Source: Vibrio diabolicus (GTDB lineage Bacteria; Pseudomonadota; Gammaproteobacteria; Enterobacterales; Vibrionaceae). Taken from it: 64,000 nucleotides of DNA. The translations under genes were made by a program, and so were the position numbers. Each line of letters begins with the position of its first letter. Within the stretch, counting starts at the first letter, position 1. The notes beneath the pieces are model-generated. The model made no database searches and was not told where the DNA came from. It worked only from the letters and a program-made list of their open reading frames with translations. Where the stretch lies: contig CCKK01000018.1 of the NCBI GenBank assembly GCA_001048675.1, forward strand, positions 248,001-312,000, given 5' to 3'. Positions 37,801 to 45,709 of this stretch are shown piece after piece.

Positions 37801-39513
37801 TTACGCCGTTATACGCTGATACTGGTCCGCTTCGACATGTGCTACCGCCGCATTTAATGCTTCATAACGGAATTGGTACATATTGTCATTCGGGACAAGA
37901 TCAATAACGTGGAACTTTTCTAGCTGTTCTCGCGTGCGCTCATTTGGACACAACAAATACACGGCACAATTAGCATCAAGCGCATCTTTAATCGCGTTTT
38001 CTAACGCTAAACCGACGGTGACATCAATCATAGGTACATCGGTAAGATCGAGAATCATCACATCATAATCCGAAATACTGGAGTGCTGGCGTGAAATTGC
38101 CTTAGAAACACTGAAGATCATTGGACCCGAAAGATAAAAGAACAGTACTTTGCCATTGGCGCGATCAAGCAAGCCACGCTCGCTGTCAGTTAGCGGCACA
38201 TCGTCTTCATCCGCGTCACTGATCGCTTTCACTTGTCTCGCCTGCTCTCGGCTCAGACGCTCAATGATAATAATGTTGGAAATAAAGACGCCCAAGCCCA
38301 CGGCAACGATAAGATCAACGAACACTGTGAGCAACATAACGCCATACATTACCGCCATTCCGGAAAAGCTAACCTTGTGTGCTCGTTGAATAAAACTCCA
38401 GTCTAAAATGTTAAAGCCGACATATACTGCAATGCCAGCCAACACAGCCATTGGGATCGGCTCCGTTAATCCACCAGCAACCAATACGACCAATGCAAGC
38501 ATAAGTGCACGAATCACACCGGACAATGGCGAACGAGCACCAACTTGAATGTTAGTCACCGTGCCCATCGTTGCGCCCGCGCCAGGTAGAGCACCGAACA
38601 AGCCTGAGATTATGTTGGCAAGACCTTGGCCTCGCAGTTCTTTGTCTGAGTCGTGCTCTTTACGAGTCAAGGAGTCACCGATAACCGCCGTTAACAAAGT
38701 GTCGATACAACCTAAGGTGCCGAGCACCAACGCATCAATAACCATCTCAACAAACATATCTGGATCAATATGAGGAGCAACGAGAGAAGGCAATCCTGCC
38801 GGGATTTCACCGATACGACGAATGTCTTCCGTATCGAAGAACATCACAGACAATAAAGTCACCGCAACCAACGCCACGAGTTGCGCTGGTATATATTTTC
38901 GATATTGCTTAGGGAAGAAAAAGAGAATCCCCAAAGTCAGTAGACCTAAAAACAGTTCACTGAACTTGAGGTTAGAAATGGTCTCCGGCAAAGCAGATAA
39001 TGTTCCGAGCACTCCTCCAGAAGGAGCGGCATGCCCCATCAAAGGTGATAGCTGCAAAATGATAAGAATCACGCCAATCCCTGACATAAAGCCCGAAATC
39101 ACGCTATAAGGCATCAAGGTAACGTATTTACCCAGTTTTAACGTCCCTAATAGGATTTGGAACGCGCCAGCCATCATAACAACCGTGAAGGTCATGGCCA
39201 TGCCCGTTTCTGGATACTTCGCCATCATACTGGTTAACACAGCGGTCATGATTACCGTCATTGGCCCTGTTGGTTCTGATATTAACGTATTAGAACCACC
39301 AAACAATGAAGCAAACAGACCGACCATTATTGCGCCCCAGAGGCCTGCTTCTGCCCCTGCACCGGATGCAACACCGAACGCTAACGCCAAAGGAAGAGAG
39401 ATAATCGCTGTGGTTACCCCACCAAATACATCCCCTTTGAAATTAATATCTTCAAAACGACTACCGAACACTGCTGATTTCCCTGCATTCAATTTTAAAA
39501 AGTAAAATGTCAT
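37801..39513 (-). CDS. SulP/SLC26 family anion transporter with STAS domain, probable bicarbonate importer
   Basis: 570 aa with 10-14 membrane helices (about 30-430) and a C-terminal STAS domain (about 455-560; LDLTDVPMIDVTVG). Family blocks include SEPTGPMTVIM near residue 78 and GALPGAGATMGTV near 308. Often annotated as sulfate permease. It is divergent from beta-carbonic anhydrase can. SulP transporters paired with, or fused to, carbonic anhydrases are thought to move bicarbonate, so that is the favoured inference here; sulfate or another anion remains possible. The 235-bp divergent region carries several palindromes. Confidence 0.88.
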   Translation of the reverse strand: MTFYFLKLNAGKSAVFGSRFEDINFKGDVFGGVTTAIISLPLALAFGVASGAGAEAGLWGAIMVGLFASLFGGSNTLISEPTGPMTVIMTAVLTSMMAKYPETGMAMTFTVVMMAGAFQILLGTLKLGKYVTLMPYSVISGFMSGIGVILIILQLSPLMGHAAPSGGVLGTLSALPETISNLKFSELFLGLLTLGILFFFPKQYRKYIPAQLVALVAVTLLSVMFFDTEDIRRIGEIPAGLPSLVAPHIDPDMFVEMVIDALVLGTLGCIDTLLTAVIGDSLTRKEHDSDKELRGQGLANIISGLFGALPGAGATMGTVTNIQVGARSPLSGVIRALMLALVVLVAGGLTEPIPMAVLAGIAVYVGFNILDWSFIQRAHKVSFSGMAVMYGVMLLTVFVDLIVAVGLGVFISNIIIIERLSREQARQVKAISDADEDDVPLTDSERGLLDRANGKVLFFYLSGPMIFSVSKAISRQHSSISDYDVMILDLTDVPMIDVTVGLALENAIKDALDANCAVYLLCPNERTREQLEKFHVIDLVPNDNMYQFRYEALNAAVAHVEADQYQRITA

Positions 39514-39578
39514 TACTTTAACGAGCCAGGCGAAAATTTAAACCATAAATAGATTAAGGCTAAATTCACACCACAAAT

Positions 39579-39592
39579 AATTAGGCCTAATT
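39579..39592. promoter_or_regulatory. 14-bp perfect palindrome in the SulP/can divergent region
   Basis: AATTAGGCCTAATT reads identically on both strands, 66 bp upstream of the SulP start. It is a candidate regulator site; no consensus is recognised. Confidence 0.4.
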
Positions 39593-39658
39593 TTACGTTT
39601 TTATTGATGAAAACTAGTCAGATGAGTCCTGTCTGACGAATATTTAACGAGATCGAAA

Positions 39659-39682
39659 TTGTAACATTGTGTATAGTTACAA
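39659..39682. promoter_or_regulatory. Inverted repeat TTGTAAC-N10-GTTACAA upstream of can
   Basis: A perfect seven-bp inverted repeat with a ten-base spacer, 67 bp upstream of the can ATG, has the geometry of a dimeric repressor or activator operator. A weaker repeat, GTCAGA-N9-TCTGAC, lies at 39617-39637. The regulator is not recognised. Confidence 0.45.
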
Positions 39683-39748
39683 CACTGATCGCTTGCATGT
39701 TCATATAAGCGGCAGCGCTTTTGTCTTTTAAGGGAAGTAGTTTGCAAG

Positions 39749-40417
39749 ATGCCGGAAATTAAACAGTTATTTGAAAACAATTCAAAATGGTCTCAAGAGA
39801 TCAAATCTGATCGACCTGAATACTTCGCAAAACTCGCAGAGGGTCAAAAGCCCGATTTTCTTTGGATTGGCTGTTCTGATAGCCGTGTCCCTGCCGAGCG
39901 ACTAACCGGACTATACTCGGGTGAACTATTCGTTCATCGGAATGTTGCAAACCAAGTCATCCATACTGATCTCAACTGTCTGTCCGTCGTTCAATACGCC
40001 GTAGACGTTCTTAAGGTTAAGCACATCATTGTCTGTGGACACTATGGCTGTGGTGGCGTAAACGCTGCCATTGATAACCCTAAGCTAGGTCTTATTAATA
40101 ATTGGCTGTTACATATCAGAGATATCTATTTCAAACACCGCACTTACCTAGATCAAATGCCGCAGCAAGATCGAGCAGATAAACTAGGCGAGCTTAATGT
40201 CGCAGAGCAAGTGTACAACTTGGGTAACTCAACCATCCTGCAAAACGCTTGGGAGCGTGGGCAAGATGTTGAAATTCATGGCGTGGTATACGGCATTGAA
40301 GATGGTCGTTTAGAGTACTTAGGCATTCGTTCTAACTCTAAGGAAACCGTAGAAGCGTCTTATCAGAAAGCCCTTTCGACGATTCTAAATACAGACAACA
40401 AGCTGCTTTGTCGCTAA
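39749..40417 (+). CDS. can: Beta-carbonic anhydrase
   Basis: 222 aa, close to E. coli Can. Zinc ligands are Cys42, Asp44, His98 and Cys101 in [10 protein letters not shown] and CGHYGCGG. The Asp44/Arg46 pair is the catalytic dyad and a type II allosteric form is likely. It interconverts CO2 and bicarbonate in the cytoplasm. The start has AAGGGAAG upstream (39730-39737). It is divergent from the SulP transporter and convergent with hpt, which shares its terminator. In E. coli, can also neighbours hpt and yadGH, so the order is ancestral. Confidence 0.96.
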   Translation: MPEIKQLFENNSKWSQEIKSDRPEYFAKLAEGQKPDFLWIGCSDSRVPAERLTGLYSGELFVHRNVANQVIHTDLNCLSVVQYAVDVLKVKHIIVCGHYGCGGVNAAIDNPKLGLINNWLLHIRDIYFKHRTYLDQMPQQDRADKLGELNVAEQVYNLGNSTILQNAWERGQDVEIHGVVYGIEDGRLEYLGIRSNSKETVEASYQKALSTILNTDNKLLCR

Positions 40418-40435
40418 GCTACATCTAAAAGTTGA

Positions 40436-40470
40436 ACAAAAAACGCCCATCTGAGATGGGCGTTTTTTTA
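40436..40470. terminator. Bidirectional terminator between can and hpt
   Basis: AACGCCCAT (40442-40450) pairs with ATGGGCGTT (40456-40464). A runs before and T runs after serve both convergent genes. Confidence 0.9.
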
Positions 40471-40494
40471 TATTTCTAATGCTGCTCTCAATGA

Positions 40495-41025
40495 TTATTC
40501 TTGAGGTACAACTTTACCGATGTATGGTAAGTGGCGGTATTTCTGCGCGTAATCAATACCCACACCAACGACAAACTCATCTGGGATTTCGAAACCAATC
40601 CAATCCACAGGAACATTCACTTCACGACGAGATGGTTTATCTAGGAGCGTACAAATCGCGATAGACTTCGGCTCACGCAGCGATAAGATCTCACGGATTT
40701 TATTTAGTGTGTTACCTGTATCAATGATGTCTTCAACAAGCAAAATGTCTTTGCCTTTGATGTCATCATCCAAATCTTTCAAGATACGAACGTCACGTGA
40801 ACTTTCCATTGTGTTGCCGTAGCTTGACGCTGTCATAAAATCAACTTGGTGAGTCAGTTCGATAGCACGTGCCAAGTCTGCCATAAATACAAATGAGCCA
40901 CGCAATAAGCCTACCAACACAAGATCTTCACTACCTTGATAACGCTCTGTAATTTGTTTGCCTAATTCACGAACTCGTTCCTGAACTTCTTGCTCAGAAA
41001 TCATGACTTCTATTGTATGTTTCAT
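40495..41025 (-). CDS. hpt: Hypoxanthine phosphoribosyltransferase
   Basis: 176 aa. The PRPP-binding signature is [16 protein letters not shown] (about 98-113), and FMTASSYG and the C-terminal [20 protein letters not shown] are conserved. It salvages hypoxanthine (and guanine) to IMP/GMP. It lies divergent from opaR across a 317-bp regulatory gap and convergent with can. Length is normal for the enterobacterial/Vibrio Hpt family. Confidence 0.95.
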   Translation of the reverse strand: MKHTIEVMISEQEVQERVRELGKQITERYQGSEDLVLVGLLRGSFVFMADLARAIELTHQVDFMTASSYGNTMESSRDVRILKDLDDDIKGKDILLVEDIIDTGNTLNKIREILSLREPKSIAICTLLDKPSRREVNVPVDWIGFEIPDEFVVGVGIDYAQKYRHLPYIGKVVPQE

Positions 41026-41342
41026 ACTGTGCTCAATCTAATTTGTGGGTTGAGGTAAGTCGCACGCAAACGATCACCTAATCTTACGGCGTGTAGTGTA
41101 TCACCACGTTCATTGGGTTGAAAGTCACATCCTGTTGCCAAAAAATCTTGGAAGAAGGTCTTAGTTTTATAAAGTTCATAGCTAATTTTATCAATAATAA
41201 TGACATTACTGTATATAAATTGTTCTACAGATGTTGACCTTGTTGATATGCACCATTACACTCATCACTGCTTTAAGCAACTATTAAAATAATCAATTAG
41301 GGGTTACCCCCAATATCAACTCAAATGGCAAGGAAAATGGAT
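41026..41342. other. hpt/opaR divergent regulatory region
   Basis: This 317-bp gene-free stretch is AT-rich near opaR. It contains the LuxR-type box listed separately and a small GGGGttaCCCC inverted repeat (41300-41310) in the probable opaR leader. In V. cholerae and V. harveyi the leader next to the hapR/luxR start is the target of Qrr small RNAs. The same role here is inferred from homology, not shown by the sequence alone. No ORF of note. Confidence 0.6.
41176..41197. promoter_or_regulatory. LuxR/OpaR-type binding site upstream of opaR
   Basis: The - strand reads TTATTGATAAAATTAGCTATGA (shown here as one site of 22 bases: left half TTATTGATAAA, right half ATTAGCTATGA). It agrees at about 18 of 22 positions with the LuxR dyad consensus built from TTATTGATAAA and its complement. 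It lies about 146 bp upstream of the opaR start and fits the autorepression known for LuxR family masters. Confidence 0.7.
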
Positions 41343-41957
41343 ATGGACTCAATTGCAAAGAGACCTAGAACTAGGCTTTCCCCGATTAAGCGTAAGCAAC
41401 AGTTAATGGAAATCGCATTGGAAGTGTTTGCGCGCCGCGGCATCGGTCGTGGTGGTCACGCAGATATCGCAGAAATTGCTCAAGTTTCTGTGGCGACCGT
41501 TTTTAACTACTTCCCGACTCGTGAAGACTTAGTGGATGAAGTACTCAACCACGTCGTACGTCAGTTCTCGAACTTCCTATCGGATAACATTGACTTAGAC
41601 TTACACGCACGTGAAAACATCGCCAATATTACTAATGCAATGATCGAGCTTGTCAGTCAAGACTGTCACTGGCTAAAAGTTTGGTTCGAGTGGAGTGCTT
41701 CAACACGTGACGAAGTATGGCCATTGTTTGTTTCAACTAACCGTACTAACCAGTTGCTGGTACAAAACATGTTCATTAAAGCGATTGAACGTGGCGAAGT
41801 GTGTGACCAGCACGATTCAGAACACTTGGCAAACTTGTTCCACGGTATTTGTTACTCACTGTTTGTCCAAGCGAACCGTGCAAAAAGTGAAGCGGAACTT
41901 AAGCACCTTGTTAGTTCATACTTAGACATGCTTTGCATTTACAACCGTGAACACTAA
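41343..41957 (+). CDS. opaR: Quorum-sensing master regulator, LuxR/OpaR/HapR family (TetR fold)
   Basis: 204 aa (MDSIAKRPRTRLS start). An N-terminal TetR-type helix-turn-helix (about 20-65, including GHADIAEIAQVSVATVFNYF) is followed by a helical ligand/dimer domain. The protein looks essentially identical in plan to V. parahaemolyticus OpaR and V. harveyi LuxR. It acts as activator and repressor at high cell density, controlling capsule, motility, secretion and competence. The start at 41343 is chosen because AAGG lies nine bases upstream; the ATG at 41325 has no ribosome site. Control is expected through Qrr small RNAs and autorepression. A terminator follows. Confidence 0.96.
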   Translation: MDSIAKRPRTRLSPIKRKQQLMEIALEVFARRGIGRGGHADIAEIAQVSVATVFNYFPTREDLVDEVLNHVVRQFSNFLSDNIDLDLHARENIANITNAMIELVSQDCHWLKVWFEWSASTRDEVWPLFVSTNRTNQLLVQNMFIKAIERGEVCDQHDSEHLANLFHGICYSLFVQANRAKSEAELKHLVSSYLDMLCIYNREH

Positions 41958-41979
41958 AGCTTAACTCGCAATATATGTC

Positions 41980-42004
41980 AGCCCACCGTTTGGTGGGCTT
42001 TTTA
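41980..42004 (+). terminator. Terminator of opaR
   Basis: AGCCCACC (41980-41987) and GGTGGGCT (41992-41999) around GTTT, followed by a T run. Confidence 0.88.
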
Positions 42005-42053
42005 TTGTCTGCTGTCAGCCGAGCACACGTTTATATTCCTACCTAACAAACAT

Positions 42054-42080
42054 AAAAAAACCGCTGCAATGCAGCGGTTT
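42054..42080 (-). terminator. Terminator of the PDH operon (after lpd)
   Basis: AAACCGCTG and CAGCGGTTT form the stem; on the - strand a run of T follows. It lies 23 bp past the lpd stop. Confidence 0.88.
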
Positions 42081-42102
42081 CTATCATTAAGTCAGAAAAA
42101 GC

Positions 42103-43530
42103 TTACTTCTTCTTAACTGCTTTTTTGTTTGGCAGGTCAGTGATTGAACCTTCAAATACTTCAGCAGCTAGACCTACAGACTCGTGTAGAGTTGGGTGAG
42201 CGTGGATAGTCAGAGCGATATCTTCTGCATCACAGCCCATCTCAATTGCAAGGCCGATTTCACCAAGTAGTTCACCACCGTTAGTACCAACGATAGCACC
42301 ACCGATTACGCGATGAGTTTCTTTGTCGAAGATTAGCTTAGTCATACCGTCTGCACAGTCAGATGCGATTGCACGACCTGATGCTGCCCAAGGGAATGTT
42401 GCCACTTCGTACTTGATGCCTTCTTCTTTCGCTTCTTTCTCAGTCTTACCAACCCAAGCCACTTCTGGCTCAGTGTACGCGATTGAAGGAATAACTTTAG
42501 GGTCAAAGTAGTGCTTCTTACCAGAGATAACTTCAGCAGCTACGTGACCTTCATGCACACCTTTGTGAGCAAGCATTGGTTGACCAACGATATCACCGAT
42601 CGCGAAGATGTGAGGAACGTTAGTACGCATTTGCTTATCAACGTTGATGAAGCCACGCTCGTCAATTTCTAGACCCGCTTTTTCACCGTCGATTAGCTTA
42701 CCATTTGGTACACGACCGATAGCAACTAGAACCGCATCGTAACGCTCAGCTTCAGCTGGCGCTTTCTTGCCTTCCATTGAAACGTAGATACCGTCTTCTT
42801 TTGCTTCAACTGCTGTTACTTTCGTTTCTAGCATTAGCTTGAACTTGTCTTTGATACGCTTAGTAAATACTTTCACGATATCTTTGTCTGCTGCAGGAAT
42901 TACCTGGTCAAACATTTCAACAACTTCAACTTTAGAACCTAGAGAGTGGTAAACCGTACCCATTTCTAGACCGATGATACCACCACCCATGATAAGCAGT
43001 TTTTCTGGCACTTCTTTTAGTTCAAGAGCGTCAGTAGAGTCCCAAATACGTGGGTCTTCATGCGGGATAAATGGCAGTTTGATTGGACGAGAACCAGCCG
43101 CAACGATTGCGTTGTCAAAGTTAACAACTGTTGGCTCACCTTCGCCTTCTACAAGGATAGAGTTAGGGCCAGTGAACTTACCGTAACCGTTAACTACTGT
43201 TACGTTACGCATCTTAGCCATACCGCTTAGGCCGCCAGTTAGTTGGTTAACAACTTTTTCTTTCCAGATACGGATTTTGCTGATGTCTGTTTGAGGCTCA
43301 CCGAACACAACGCCGTGGTCAGCCATCGCTTTCGCTTCTTCAATTACTTTAGAAACGTGAAGCAGTGCTTTAGATGGGATACAACCCACGTTCAGACATA
43401 CACCGCCAAGCGTGCTGTAACGTTCAACTAGTACAGTTTCAAGACCTAAATCCGCACAACGGAATGCAGCGGAGTAACCAGCAGGACCAGAACCAAGTAC
43501 AACAACTTGGGCTTTAATTTCTTTGCTCAT
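42103..43530 (-). CDS. lpd: Dihydrolipoyl dehydrogenase (E3)
   Basis: 475 aa flavoprotein. The FAD site is VVVLGSGPAGYSAA, the redox disulfide Cys45-Cys50 is in GGVCLNVGCIPSK, the NAD site is MGGGIIGLEMGT, and the C-terminal active-site base is in HAHPTLHE. It reoxidises dihydrolipoamide for the pyruvate and 2-oxoglutarate dehydrogenase complexes. It is last in pdhR-aceE-aceF-lpd but separated from aceF by 267 bp, which contains a hairpin and could hold a separate promoter, as lpd is needed by other complexes. Confidence 0.97.
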   Translation of the reverse strand: MSKEIKAQVVVLGSGPAGYSAAFRCADLGLETVLVERYSTLGGVCLNVGCIPSKALLHVSKVIEEAKAMADHGVVFGEPQTDISKIRIWKEKVVNQLTGGLSGMAKMRNVTVVNGYGKFTGPNSILVEGEGEPTVVNFDNAIVAAGSRPIKLPFIPHEDPRIWDSTDALELKEVPEKLLIMGGGIIGLEMGTVYHSLGSKVEVVEMFDQVIPAADKDIVKVFTKRIKDKFKLMLETKVTAVEAKEDGIYVSMEGKKAPAEAERYDAVLVAIGRVPNGKLIDGEKAGLEIDERGFINVDKQMRTNVPHIFAIGDIVGQPMLAHKGVHEGHVAAEVISGKKHYFDPKVIPSIAYTEPEVAWVGKTEKEAKEEGIKYEVATFPWAASGRAIASDCADGMTKLIFDKETHRVIGGAIVGTNGGELLGEIGLAIEMGCDAEDIALTIHAHPTLHESVGLAAEVFEGSITDLPNKKAVKKK

Positions 43531-43751
43531 TTTGACCTCTTGTAGTCATTATCCCTAACAGGCTGAGTGGGTATCGATTTTTTATGTTTAAGAGAGATTT
43601 GTTTTAAACAGTTATTTTCAGACCGCTAACAGTTTACAGAGATGTTAATGGTGTGAAAAGTAAATCAATTTAGCCTGTGAGCTAGACAACAATTCGATTG
43701 TGAAAACCCTGAACGAAGCAAGGCTGATAACCAAATTGTCGGTAATTATGA

Positions 43752-43782
43752 TTAGCAGAGGCGGCTAAGTTGCCGCCTCTCA
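43752..43782 (-). terminator. Stem-loop between aceF and lpd
   Basis: GAGGCGGC and GCCGCCTC form an eight-bp GC-rich stem. On the - strand no U run follows, so it probably attenuates or protects mRNA ends rather than fully terminating before lpd. Confidence 0.6.
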
Positions 43783-43797
43783 TTCATCTAATTTCTA

Positions 43798-45690
43798 TTA
43801 CAGAACTAGACGACGAATGTCAGATAGACATGAGTTTAGGTAAGTGATGAAGCGCGCACCTTCAGCACCATCGATCACACGGTGGTCGTATGATAGAGAT
43901 AGTGGAAGTTGTAGACGCGGTTCGAACTCTTTACCGTTCCATACCGGTTTCATTTCTGACTTAGACACACCTAGGATACCAACTTCTGGCGCGTTTACGA
44001 TTGGAGTAAACGCCGTACCGCCGATACCGCCTAGGCTAGAGATAGTGAAACAGCCACCTTGCATGTCAGCAGCAGTTAGCTTGCCTGCACGTGCTTTCTT
44101 AGAAACAGCCATTAGCTCTTCAGATAGCTCGTAGATGCCTTTCTTGTTCACGTCTTTAAATACAGGAACAACTAGACCGTTTGGTGTATCTACCGCAATA
44201 CCAACATTCACGTATTTCTTCAGAATTAGGCTCTCACCGTCTTCTGATAGAGAAGAGTTGAACGCTGGGAACGCTTCAAGCGCTTTAGCTACCGCTTTCA
44301 TGATGAACACAAGTGGCGTGATCTTCATGCCAGTGTCTTTCTTCGCTTCAATCGCGTTTTGCTCTTTACGGAATGCTTCAAGAGCCGTGATGTCTGCGTT
44401 ATCCCACTGTGTAACGTGCGGGATCATTACCCAGTTACGGTGTAGGTTTGCACCAGAGATCTTCTTAATACGAGATAGCGGTTGAACTTCTGTCTCACCA
44501 AACTTGCTGAAGTCCACTTTTGGCCATGGTAGCAGACCAAGAGCCGCGCCGTCGCCTTTGCCAGATGCTGCTGCACCTGCGCCAGACTCAAGACGCTTAA
44601 GTGCATCTTTCACGTAAGCTTGAACGTCTTCTTTTAGGATACGGCTCTTACGACCAGAACCTTTAACCTTAGAAAGATTAACGCCAAATTCACGCGCTAG
44701 ACGACGAACAACTGGAGACGCGTGAGCGTACTCATCGTTTTCTTTGAAATCGCCAGTCGCTGCTGGAGCTGCTGCCGCTGGAGCTTCTGCTTTAGGAGCC
44801 GGAGCGGCAGGTGCTGCTGCTTGAGCTGGAGCCGCTGCTGGAGCTGGAGCTGCGCCCGCCACTTCGAATACCATGATTAGTGAGCCAGTAGACACTTTGT
44901 CGCCAGCTGCAATCTTGATTTCTTTAACCGTACCAGCAAATGGTGCAGGAACTTCCATAGAAGCTTTGTCACCTTCAACAGTGATTAGAGATTGCTCTTC
45001 TTCCACTGTGTCGCCAACTGCAACCATGATCTCAGTAACTTCAACTTCGTCGCCGCCGATATCTGGAACGTTCACTTCTTTTGCTGCAGACGCTGCTGGA
45101 GCTGCTGCCGCAGGAGCTTCTACTGCTGCTGGTGCTGCTGGAGCGCCTGAACCTGCTGTTTCGAATACCATGATAAGTGAGCCAGTCGATACTTTATCGC
45201 CAGCTGCAACTTTGATCTCTTTTAGCGTACCTGCGAATGGCGCTGGAACTTCCATAGAAGCTTTGTCGCCTTCAACAGTTAGAAGAGATTGCTCTTCTTC
45301 GATGCTGTCACCAACGGCAACCATGATTTCAGTAACTTCTACTTCGTCACCACCAATGTCTGGTACGTGAACTTCTTTCAGTTCTGCCGCTGCTGCTGGC
45401 GCTGGAGCTGCTGCTGGAGCCGCTTCTGCCGCAGGAGCAGGTGCAGCGTCAGCTGCACCCTCGGCTTCGAAAATCATGATTAGAGAACCAGTAGAAACCT
45501 TGTCGCCTTCTGCAACTTTGATTTCTTTAACGATACCCGCTTGAGAAGCAGGAACTTCCATAGAAGCTTTATCGCCTTCAACTGTGATCAGAGACTGCTC
45601 TTCTTCAACCTTGTCGCCAACGCTTACAAGAATCTCAGTAACTTCAACCTCATCCGCACCGATGTCTGGTACATTAATTTCGATTGCCAT
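43798..45690 (-). CDS. aceF: Dihydrolipoamide acetyltransferase (E2 of pyruvate dehydrogenase)
   Basis: 630 aa. Three tandem lipoyl domains carry the lipoylated lysine in GDKASME at Lys41, Lys143 and Lys242. They are joined by Ala/Pro-rich flexible linkers, followed by a peripheral subunit-binding domain ([19 protein letters not shown], about 327-345) and the catalytic acetyltransferase domain with [15 protein letters not shown] near the end. It forms the complex core and passes acetyl groups to CoA. It starts 19 bp after aceE. The three lipoyl units are near-identical at DNA level, a site where recombination could change copy number. Confidence 0.97.
   Translation of the reverse strand: MAIEINVPDIGADEVEVTEILVSVGDKVEEEQSLITVEGDKASMEVPASQAGIVKEIKVAEGDKVSTGSLIMIFEAEGAADAAPAPAAEAAPAAAPAPAAAAELKEVHVPDIGGDEVEVTEIMVAVGDSIEEEQSLLTVEGDKASMEVPAPFAGTLKEIKVAAGDKVSTGSLIMVFETAGSGAPAAPAAVEAPAAAAPAASAAKEVNVPDIGGDEVEVTEIMVAVGDTVEEEQSLITVEGDKASMEVPAPFAGTVKEIKIAAGDKVSTGSLIMVFEVAGAAPAPAAAPAQAAAPAAPAPKAEAPAAAAPAATGDFKENDEYAHASPVVRRLAREFGVNLSKVKGSGRKSRILKEDVQAYVKDALKRLESGAGAAASGKGDGAALGLLPWPKVDFSKFGETEVQPLSRIKKISGANLHRNWVMIPHVTQWDNADITALEAFRKEQNAIEAKKDTGMKITPLVFIMKAVAKALEAFPAFNSSLSEDGESLILKKYVNVGIAVDTPNGLVVPVFKDVNKKGIYELSEELMAVSKKARAGKLTAADMQGGCFTISSLGGIGGTAFTPIVNAPEVGILGVSKSEMKPVWNGKEFEPRLQLPLSLSYDHRVIDGAEGARFITYLNSCLSDIRRLVL
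44830..45690 (-). repeat. Three direct repeats encoding the AceF lipoyl domains
   Basis: Three units of about 300 bp, with equivalent lysine codons at 45570, 45264 and 44967 (306 and 297 bp apart), each coding for [12 protein letters not shown] and VEGDKASME blocks followed by an Ala/Pro linker. This is coding repetition of the E. coli type, not a mobile repeat. Confidence 0.9.
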
Positions 45691-45709
45691 TTCTTATCTA
45701 CCTTCTTAA

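Noticed and set aside
44873..45370. A 165-codon repetitive frame on the + strand opposite aceF
   Set aside because: Its repeats only mirror the three lipoyl-domain repeats on the other strand; no independent evidence of coding.
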